NCBI GenBank assembly: GCA_028292835.1 | Contig: JAQGLP010000114.1 | Location: 1-5,315 of the forward strand | Length of the DNA: 5,315 nt | DNA from: Variovorax sp. | Lineage (GTDB): Bacteria > Pseudomonadota > Gammaproteobacteria > Burkholderiales > Burkholderiaceae_C | Reading direction: 5' to 3' | Shown here: positions 1 to 4,169 of the stretch, piece after piece | Numbering within the stretch: the first letter of the stretch is position 1 | How the letters are laid out: the number at the start of each line of letters is the position of its first letter | Program-made: the position numbers and the translations under genes | The notes under the pieces: generated by a model | The model's database searches: none | Seen by the model: only the letters and a program-made list of their open reading frames with translations | What the model was told of the DNA's origin: nothing

Positions 1-596
1 CCAACACCCTCAACTACCTCGACATCAAGACGGTGGTGGTGAGCTGCGGCACTTGCTACGACCAGCTGCAGGGCTACCAGTTCGACAAGATCTTCCCGGG
101 TTGCCGGATCATCGACATCCACGAGTACCTGCTCGAGAAGGGCATTACCCTCGGTGACGCCAGCGGCGCCGGCTACCTCTACCACGACCCCTGCCACAGC
201 CCGATGAAGCTGCAGGACCCCATGAAGACCGTCCGCGCGCTGGTCGGCGACAACGTGCTGAAGAACGACCGCTGCTGCGGCGAATCCGGCACGCTGGGCG
301 TGACGCGGCCCGACATCTCGACGCAGATCCGCTTTCGCAAGGAAGAGGAGTTGAGGAAGGGCGAGGCAGCACTGCGCGAGGCCGGCACGGTCGCGCCGAA
401 AGCCAACGTGAAGATCCTCACCAGCTGCCCGAGCTGCCTGCAGGGCCTGTCGCGCTATGGCGACGACCTGAAGAACGGCCTGCTCGAAGCCGACTACATC
501 GTGGTCGAGATGGCCAACCAGATCCTGGGCAAGGACTGGCTGCCCGAGTACGTGGCCGCGGCCAACCAGGGCGGCATCGAGCGGGTGCTGGTATGA
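1..596 (+). CDS. C-terminal part of a large (FAD-linked) oxidoreductase with cysteine-rich CCG Fe-S domains, 5' truncated
   Basis: Only the last 197 codons are present; the frame is open from position 3 and ends at TGA 594-596, so the true start lies left of the window. The visible part carries CCG-domain signatures. An SCGTC motif (Cys codons at 45 and 54) looks like the end of a first CCG repeat. A second repeat follows: HDPCH (Cys codon 192), CCGESG (Cys codons 273 and 276) and SCPSC (Cys codons 426 and 435). In GlpC, heterodisulfide reductase and glycolate/lactate oxidase relatives such cysteines bind Fe-S clusters that relay electrons, often to the quinone pool. The wording around CCGESGTLGVTRPD recalls the very large betaproteobacterial FAD/FMN-binding oxidase with DUF3683, which usually sits at this locus. 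That assignment is from memory: the flavin domain is outside the window and the substrate is unknown. The domain call is firmer than the full-protein identity. Confidence 0.78.
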   Translation, partial: NTLNYLDIKTVVVSCGTCYDQLQGYQFDKIFPGCRIIDIHEYLLEKGITLGDASGAGYLYHDPCHSPMKLQDPMKTVRALVGDNVLKNDRCCGESGTLGVTRPDISTQIRFRKEEELRKGEAALREAGTVAPKANVKILTSCPSCLQGLSRYGDDLKNGLLEADYIVVEMANQILGKDWLPEYVAAANQGGIERVLV

Positions 597-673
597 CGGT
601 CGTGCCGATCTGCGCCGGGTCCGCCCGCATCCCCCGCCAGCGCCGGCCCGTGGTGCCAGGGGAGGGCGCATGA
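593..673 (+). other. 26-codon ORF exactly bridging the oxidoreductase stop and the HIT start
   Basis: An ATG at 593-595 overlaps the upstream stop (ATGA). Its frame stays open for 26 codons and closes with TGA 671-673, which overlaps the HIT start at 670 (again ATGA). The predicted peptide is Arg/Pro/Val-rich with no recognisable domain, and I see no good SD before 593. It could act as a translational-coupling bridge or be chance in high-GC DNA. It fills most of the 73-base gap between the two genes. Confidence 0.15.
658..666 (+). promoter_or_regulatory. Strong Shine-Dalgarno of the HIT gene
   Basis: AGGGGAGGG lies 3 bases before the ATG at 670, with its GGAGG core (661-665) 4 bases before it. 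This is the strongest SD match in the window and fixes the HIT start at 670. The protein that follows begins with the CxxC-containing N-terminus expected for this HIT family. Confidence 0.65.
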
Positions 674-1116
674 CCGGCCTGCGCGCACCCGGCTGCGCGC
701 TGTGCGAGGGCCCGGGGGGACGCGTGCTGTTCGAGTCGCCACGCCTGCGGGTGATCCATGCGGACGAGCCGGGCTTTCCGGCTTTCTACCGCGTGGTATG
801 GAGCGACCATGCGGCCGAGTTCACCGACCTGTCGCGCGAGTCGCGCTTGCTCTGCCTGGATGCCGTCGCGCTGGTCGAGCGGTGCCTGCGCGACCACCTC
901 GCGCCCACCAAGGTCAACCTGGCCGCGCTCGGCAACGCGGTGCCGCACCTGCACTGGCACGTGATCGCGCGCTTTGACTGGGACAGCCACTTTCCGGCGC
1001 CGGTGTGGGCGGCCGCGCAGCGCGGGCGCTTCCTGGAGCGGGAGGCCCTGATCGCGGGCCGGCGCCCCGCTCTGGAAAACGATTTGACGGCGCGCCTCGG
1101 CGCAGGGAGCTTTTGA
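670..1116 (+). CDS. HIT (histidine triad) family protein
   Basis: The 148-residue protein carries the histidine triad motif HLHWHVI (His93, His95, His97), preceded by KVNLAALGN (81-89) and followed by a SHFPAPVW segment (106-113). The triad in the HIT superfamily forms the nucleotide-phosphate site of hydrolases and transferases acting on dinucleoside polyphosphates or nucleoside phosphoramidates, with the central His as nucleophile. An N-terminal Cys9-x2-Cys12 resembles the zinc-binding CxxC found in some HIT proteins. No signal peptide or membrane segment is seen, so it is probably cytosolic. The start at ATG 670 is supported by a strong SD. Its TGA (1114-1116) overlaps the ATG of the DUF971 gene, so the two are co-transcribed and probably translationally coupled. 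The family call is solid; the substrate and any link to quinone metabolism are unknown. Confidence 0.93.
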   Translation: MTGLRAPGCALCEGPGGRVLFESPRLRVIHADEPGFPAFYRVVWSDHAAEFTDLSRESRLLCLDAVALVERCLRDHLAPTKVNLAALGNAVPHLHWHVIARFDWDSHFPAPVWAAAQRGRFLEREALIAGRRPALENDLTARLGAGSF

Positions 1117-1529
1117 TGGCAGGACTGCAAGCGGGCGCCCCGACGCCCACCGAGATCACGCTGCACGGCGCCTCGCGCGTGCTGGAGGTCGCCTTTTCCG
1201 ATGGCGCGCGCTTTCGCATCCCGTTCGAGTTGATGCGCATCTGTTCGCCGTCGGCCGAGGTGCAGGGCCATGGCCCGGGACAGGAAATCCTGCAGACCGG
1301 CAAGCGCGAAGTGGACGTGATCGATCTGCAGCCCGTCGGCAACTACGCGGTGCTGCCGACCTTCTCCGACGGCCACGCCAGCGGCATCTTCTCGTGGGAA
1401 TTGCTCTATCGGCTGGGCGCGCAGCAGGAGCGCCTGTGGGCCGATTACGCGGCGCGCCTTGAAGCCGCCGGGGTCGAGCGCGACGCGCCCATGCCCGTCA
1501 AGGCAGGCCCGGGCTGCGGCAGCCACTGA
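1116..1529 (+). CDS. DUF971 / gamma-butyrobetaine hydroxylase-like N-terminal domain protein
   Basis: This is a 137-residue stand-alone DUF971 (GBBH-like N-terminal) protein. Recognisable elements are the beta-strand start LEVAFSDGARFRIPFELMR (23-41), SPSAEVQGHGPGQ (44-56), VGNYAVLPTFSDGHASGIFSW (74-94) and a C-terminal helix with LWADYAARL (107-115). The domain also occurs at the N-terminus of gamma-butyrobetaine dioxygenase and fused to Mrp/ApbC-type ATPases, but the stand-alone form has no established reaction. The Cys cluster that binds zinc in the dioxygenase version is missing here: the equivalent stretch reads CSPSAEV with a single Cys43, which I recall as normal for the proteobacterial subgroup. 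The start at ATG 1116 overlaps the HIT stop (TGATG) and is preceded by AGGGAG at 1104-1109, six bases upstream. An in-frame extension to an ATG at 1005 would run deep into the HIT gene and is unlikely. Probably cytosolic. Confidence 0.92.
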   Translation: MAGLQAGAPTPTEITLHGASRVLEVAFSDGARFRIPFELMRICSPSAEVQGHGPGQEILQTGKREVDVIDLQPVGNYAVLPTFSDGHASGIFSWELLYRLGAQQERLWADYAARLEAAGVERDAPMPVKAGPGCGSH

Positions 1530-1548
1530 ATCGCCCGCGCCGCGCCGT

Positions 1549-1612
1549 GCTATCGAAAAGATAGCTGCAACTCAAGACGTGGCAAGGGATGGCGGCTCTT
1601 TTCATTTAAGAG
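1549..1612. repeat. Possible copy of a Comamonadaceae intergenic repeat with a perfect 6-bp hairpin
   Basis: GCTATCGAAAAGATAGC at 1549-1565 is a perfect 6-bp inverted repeat around a GAAAA loop. It is followed by TGC, a CAAGGG at 1583-1588, and a T-rich stretch ending in CATTTAAGAG. The block is visibly richer in A/T than its surroundings. From memory, intergenic regions of Acidovorax, Rhodoferax and related genomes carry many copies of an element built as CTATC-(A-rich)-GATAGCTGC, then CAAG(G)G, then a T-rich end. This would be a diverged copy. Only one copy lies in the window, so the repeat status is not shown by this sequence alone. It is not followed by a T-tract, so it is not a standard intrinsic terminator. 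Confidence 0.4.
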
Positions 1613-1618
1613 GTCGCC
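1591..1618. other. Stem-loop between the DUF971 gene and ubiE
   Basis: CTCTT (1596-1600) pairs perfectly with AAGAG (1608-1612) around a 7-base loop. The stem continues as GGCG (1591-1594) with CGCC (1615-1618) across a small bulge. The following bases, TTGCAT, are not a T-run. It may be the 3' arm of the putative repeat, or it may help end transcripts coming from the upstream genes. Confidence 0.35.
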
Positions 1619-1624
1619 TTGCAT

Positions 1625-1644
1625 ACCCGGCGGCGTCGCGGGGT
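1625..1644. other. GC-rich stem-loop just upstream of the ubiE promoter
   Basis: ACCC (1625-1628) pairs with GGGT (1641-1644) and GCG (1630-1632) with CGC (1637-1639), with one G/G mismatch and a GCGT loop. No T-tract follows. Such stems arise easily in high-GC DNA. Its interest comes from being the third stem-loop in a 100-base stretch ending directly before the putative promoter. Confidence 0.25.
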
Positions 1645-1652
1645 CGTGTCTC

Positions 1653-1679
1653 TTGCAGGCGCTCATTCCGCCCTAACAT
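1653..1679 (+). promoter_or_regulatory. Candidate sigma-70 promoter of ubiE, placed for a leaderless mRNA
   Basis: TAACAT at 1674-1679 matches 4 of 6 bases of the -10 consensus, including the key T, A and T. TTGCAG at 1653-1658 is a weak -35 (TTG only) at a short 15-base spacing. The -10 box ends 7 bases before the ubiE ATG (1687), so the expected transcription start falls at or within a base or two of the ATG. This fits the absence of any SD before ubiE. The box-to-ATG distance is the strongest evidence; the -35 is poor. Confidence 0.42.
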
Positions 1680-1686
1680 CCCGCGC

Positions 1687-2418
1687 ATGAGCACCACCCA
1701 CTTCGGTTTCGAATCGGTCGACGAGAGCGAAAAGGCGCAGCGCGTGCGCGGCGTCTTCGACTCGGTCGCCACGCGCTACGACTTGATGAACGACCTCATG
1801 TCGCTGGGGCTGCATCGCGCCTGGAAGGCCTACACGGTGATGGTGGCCAACGTGTCCGAGGGCTCGCGCGTGCTCGACATCGCCGGGGGCACCGGCGACC
1901 TGGCGATGGCCTTCGCGAAGAAGGTCGGCGCGACCGGCCAGGTGGTCCACACCGACATCAACGAGGCGATGCTGCGCACCGGCCGCGACCGATTGCTCGA
2001 CGCCGGCGTCGCGCTGCCCACGCTGGTGTGCGATGCCGAGAAGCTGCCCTTTCCCGACAACCATTTCGACGTGGTGACGGTCGCCTTCGGGCTGCGCAAC
2101 ATGACGCACAAGGACGCGGCGCTGAAGGAAATGAACCGCGTGCTCAAGCCCCGCGGCAAGCTGCTGGTGCTGGAGTTCTCGCAGGTGGCCAAGCCACTGC
2201 GCAAGGCCTACGACTGGTATTCGTTCAAGGTGCTGCCGCAACTGGGCAGGCTGGTGGCGGGCGACGCCGACAGCTACCGCTACCTGGCCGAGTCGATCCG
2301 CATGCATCCCGCGCAGGACGAACTCAAGACCCTCATGAAGGAGGGCGGTTTCGGCCATGTGGACTATCACAACATGACCGGCGGCGTCGTGGCCCTGCAT
2401 GTTGGAATCAAGTGCTGA
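1687..2418 (+). CDS. ubiE: Bifunctional demethylmenaquinone / 2-methoxy-6-polyprenyl-1,4-benzoquinol methyltransferase UbiE
   Basis: UbiE is the SAM-dependent C-methyltransferase that adds the ring methyl group in ubiquinone synthesis (DDMQH2 to DMQH2) and, in organisms that make it, converts demethylmenaquinol to menaquinol. The 243-residue length is normal. The first UbiE/COQ5 signature is intact, YDLMNDLMSLGLHRAW (31-46). SAM motif I is VLDIAGGTGDLA (62-73), followed by an acidic residue at D90, CDAEKLPFPDNHFD (115-128) and FGLRNM (134-139). The second signature, RVLKPRGKLLVLEFS (151-165), has Arg156 where a small residue, usually Gly, is expected. The C-terminus NMTGGVVALHVG (229-240) is typical. 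The start at ATG 1687 gives the conserved MSTTHFGFE N-terminus; an open frame back to 1459 crosses the DUF971 gene and the intergenic region and is not coding. There is no SD, so leaderless translation is plausible. The Tim44-like gene follows after 38 bases, probably in the same transcript. Confidence 0.97.
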   Translation: MSTTHFGFESVDESEKAQRVRGVFDSVATRYDLMNDLMSLGLHRAWKAYTVMVANVSEGSRVLDIAGGTGDLAMAFAKKVGATGQVVHTDINEAMLRTGRDRLLDAGVALPTLVCDAEKLPFPDNHFDVVTVAFGLRNMTHKDAALKEMNRVLKPRGKLLVLEFSQVAKPLRKAYDWYSFKVLPQLGRLVAGDADSYRYLAESIRMHPAQDELKTLMKEGGFGHVDYHNMTGGVVALHVGIKC

Positions 2419-2444
2419 CCGAATCTCGCTGAAGAATCATTGAA

Positions 2445-2451
2445 AGAGGAG
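2445..2451 (+). promoter_or_regulatory. Shine-Dalgarno of the Tim44-like gene
   Basis: AGAGGAG lies five bases before ATG 2457 and fixes this start. It sits in the 38-base ubiE-to-Tim44 gap, which holds no promoter or terminator that I can see, so the two genes are probably co-transcribed. Confidence 0.65.
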
Positions 2452-2456
2452 ACCCC

Positions 2457-3515
2457 ATGTCCAAGTTGTTTGTTTCTTTGCTGACCGTGGCCCTGGCGCT
2501 GGGCGGACTCAATGCCGAGGCCGCGCGCCTGGGTGGCGGCCGCTCCATGGGCCGCCAGTCGTCCAACGTGACCCAGCGCCAGGCCGTGCCGCCCGCGCAA
2601 CCGGGCAACCAGATCGCGCCGGCGCAGAACGCCGCTCGTCCCGCGACGCCAGCCCCGGCACCCGCCGCGGCGGCGCCCAGGCGCCCGTGGGCCGGCATGC
2701 TCGGCGGGCTGGCGGCGGGCCTTGGTCTGGCGTGGCTCGCGCACTCCCTCGGGCTCGGTGCCGGCTTTGGCAACATGCTGATGATCATCCTGCTGGCGCT
2801 GGCCGCGTTCGCCGTGCTGCGTCTGGTCATGCGCTCGCGCAACGGCGCCGCGCCGCGCGATGGCGGCCTGGCGTTCCAGGGCGCCGCCGGCCCCGACAAC
2901 GCGGGCGCGCCGAACCAGTACAACCCCCGCAATGTCGGCAACGACGCATCGGCCCGCCCCTGGGAACGCCAGGGCGCCGCGTTCGACACCGCGCCGGCGC
3001 AGCATCCGTCCACCCTGGGCGAATCGACGGTGTCGCCGGGCGAGCACCGCACGTTGGGATCCAGCGCCGCGGCAGTGGGCGGCGGCAGCATGATCGGCTC
3101 CGCGCTTGCTGGCGGGCAGTCGTGGGGCGTGCCGGCCGGCTTCGACACCGAAGGTTTCCTCGCGGCCGCCAAGCGCAACTTCGTGACGCTGCAGGACGCC
3201 TGGGACCGCGCCGACATCGCCATGCTGCGCTCCATGATGACCGACGGCATGGTCGGGGAGATCCGCAGCCAGCTGGCCGAGCGCGAGAGCCACACCGGCG
3301 GTCATCCCAACAAGACCGAGGTGGTCATGCTCGACGCCCAGCTGCTGGGCATCGAGGAACTGGCCGATGCCTACATGGCAAGCGTCGAATTCTCGGGGAT
3401 GATCCGCGAAGACGCCTCCTCCGGCCCCAGCCCGTTCCGCGAGGTCTGGAACATGACCAAGCCGGTCAACGGCACGGGTGGCTGGCTGGTGGCGGGCGTG
3501 CAAGCCCTGCAGTAG
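2457..3515 (+). CDS. Tim44-like domain, membrane-anchored protein of unknown function
   Basis: This is a 352-residue protein. Residues 1-22 look like a signal peptide (Lys3, hydrophobic core 4-18, AEA cleavage site before Ala23). Next comes a polar region ending in a Pro/Ala-rich stretch (about 61-77). Two adjacent hydrophobic segments follow: a Gly-rich one at about 78-104 and a stronger one at about 106-125, closed by a basic cluster (Arg122, 126, 128, 134). A long Gly/Ala/Ser/Pro linker leads to a C-terminal Tim44-like domain at about 228-352 (GFLAAAKRNFVTLQDAWD, then VEFSGMIRED and the strand GGWLVAGVQAL). Mitochondrial Tim44 tethers the import motor to the inner membrane. Bacterial Tim44-like domains have an NTF2-like fold; their role is poorly known, and protein or lipid binding at the membrane has been proposed. 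The SD AGAGGAG supports ATG 2457. It lies between ubiE and ubiJ, so a role near the Ubi complex is possible but inferred from position only. Confidence 0.88.
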   Translation: MSKLFVSLLTVALALGGLNAEAARLGGGRSMGRQSSNVTQRQAVPPAQPGNQIAPAQNAARPATPAPAPAAAAPRRPWAGMLGGLAAGLGLAWLAHSLGLGAGFGNMLMIILLALAAFAVLRLVMRSRNGAAPRDGGLAFQGAAGPDNAGAPNQYNPRNVGNDASARPWERQGAAFDTAPAQHPSTLGESTVSPGEHRTLGSSAAAVGGGSMIGSALAGGQSWGVPAGFDTEGFLAAAKRNFVTLQDAWDRADIAMLRSMMTDGMVGEIRSQLAERESHTGGHPNKTEVVMLDAQLLGIEELADAYMASVEFSGMIREDASSGPSPFREVWNMTKPVNGTGGWLVAGVQALQ

Positions 3516-3554
3516 CAGCAACCGCGCCCCAGGCGCAGCGGACGCATCGAGCGA

Positions 3555-3584
3555 TGCCCATCCCGCGGCACGTGGGGCAGGGCA
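3555..3584. other. Imperfect stem-loop after the Tim44-like gene
   Basis: TGCCC (3555-3559) pairs with GGGCA (3580-3584) and CCC (3562-3564) with GGG (3575-3577), separated by a 2x2 mismatch and closing a 10-base loop. It lies in the 90-base gap before ubiJ. No T-run follows, so it is at best a weak or Rho-assisted transcription end; it may have no function. Confidence 0.22.
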
Positions 3585-3593
3585 CGGCTCGGG

Positions 3594-3599
3594 AATAAT
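3594..3599 (+). promoter_or_regulatory. Candidate -10 box of ubiJ-ubiB, placed for a leaderless mRNA
   Basis: AATAAT at 3594-3599 matches 5 of 6 bases of TATAAT and is a rare A/T patch in GC-rich DNA. It ends 6 bases before ATG 3606, so transcription would begin at or next to the start codon. No convincing -35 is seen at 15-18 bases upstream (the region around 3570-3577 is G-rich). The only G-run before the ATG, GGGG at 3600-3603, is too close (2 bases) to act as an SD. The same arrangement occurs at ubiE. Confidence 0.42.
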
Positions 3600-3605
3600 G
3601 GGGAC

Positions 3606-4169
3606 ATGGCCACACCATCGTCCCCATTTGCTTTTCTTGAAGACCTGCTCTCCCGCGTTGGCGAGCGTCTGCGGCCTCCGGGCTGGGCGGTGCACGAGAT
3701 CCAGCACCGGGCCGTGCTGTTCCTCAACCATGTGCTGCAGCAGGAGCCCGAGGCGCAGCAGCGCCTCGCGCGCCAGCAGGGCCGGGTGGTGCAGTTCAGG
3801 TGGCGCGCCGTCACCGTGTCGCTGGTGGCGACACCGGCCGGGCTGCTCGACCTGGCGCCCGAGGGTGTCGCCCCCGAACTGACGCTGACCATCACCGAGA
3901 CGTCGCCCTTCAGGCTGGTGCACGCCACGTTGCGGGGTGACAAGCCGACGGTGCGCATCGTCGGCGACGTGCAGCTGGCGGCCGAGGTTAACTGGCTGGT
4001 CGACCACGTGCGCTGGGACGTCGAGGACGACCTGGCGCGCGTCGTGGGCGACGTGCCGGCCCATGCCATCGGCACCGTCGCGCGGCGCGTGGCGGGCGCA
4101 CTGCGTCAGTTCGCCGACGGCCGGGGCACCGAGGCCCGCAAGGGACCGCCGTCGGCAGGCGACGAATGA
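3606..4169 (+). CDS. ubiJ: Ubiquinone biosynthesis accessory factor UbiJ (SCP2 domain)
   Basis: UbiJ carries a sterol-carrier-protein-2 (SCP2) lipid-binding domain. In E. coli it is an assembly or lipid-binding component of the soluble Ubi complex that holds the hydrophobic biosynthetic intermediates, and it is required for aerobic ubiquinone synthesis. The 187-residue product is close to the roughly 200 residues of E. coli UbiJ. The SCP2 region covers about residues 28-128. The UbiJ hallmark GDVQLAAEVNWLVDHVRWD (120-138) is followed by DDLARVVGDVPAH (141-153) and a C-terminal basic helix. There is no signal peptide, so it is probably cytosolic or peripheral. ATG 3606 is the only Met codon in the frame, which makes the start fairly safe despite the missing SD. 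Its stop overlaps the ubiB start as ATGA. SCP2 proteins UbiT and YhbT are alternatives in principle, but the motif and the ubiE/ubiB context favour UbiJ. Confidence 0.92.
   Translation: MATPSSPFAFLEDLLSRVGERLRPPGWAVHEIQHRAVLFLNHVLQQEPEAQQRLARQQGRVVQFRWRAVTVSLVATPAGLLDLAPEGVAPELTLTITETSPFRLVHATLRGDKPTVRIVGDVQLAAEVNWLVDHVRWDVEDDLARVVGDVPAHAIGTVARRVAGALRQFADGRGTEARKGPPSAGDE

Noticed and set aside
33..596. A complete 187-residue gene starting at GTG 33
   Set aside because: The frame is open to the left edge, and the codons before 33 continue the conserved strand leading into SCGTC. There is no SD before 33, so this is the 3' part of a larger gene.
1005..1115. N-terminal extension of the DUF971 protein to an ATG at 1005
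   Set aside because: It would overlap the HIT gene by about 110 bases, encodes low-complexity Gly/Arg/Pro sequence, and ignores the good SD and TGATG junction at 1116.
1459..1686. N-terminal extension of UbiE to an upstream ATG at 1459
   Set aside because: It overlaps the DUF971 gene out of frame and passes through the hairpin and promoter region. UbiE homologues begin at the MSTTHFGFE segment encoded from 1687.
3555..3584. Intrinsic terminator between the Tim44-like gene and ubiJ
   Set aside because: The stem is interrupted, the loop is large and no T-run follows. It is kept only as a low-confidence stem-loop.
2687..3598. A 303-codon plus-strand frame inside and past the Tim44-like gene
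   Set aside because: It is an Arg/Gly/Pro/His-rich frame-shifted shadow. It has no SD-supported start and no recognisable motif, while the other frame has a signal peptide, TM segments and a Tim44 domain.
2367..4064. A 565-codon open frame on the minus strand
   Set aside because: It runs antisense across the Tim44-like gene, both flanking gene ends and the intergenic gap. It is rich in His/Arg/Gly/Ala with no domain, and mirrors the high third-position GC of the real genes. The plus-strand frames have clear family motifs.
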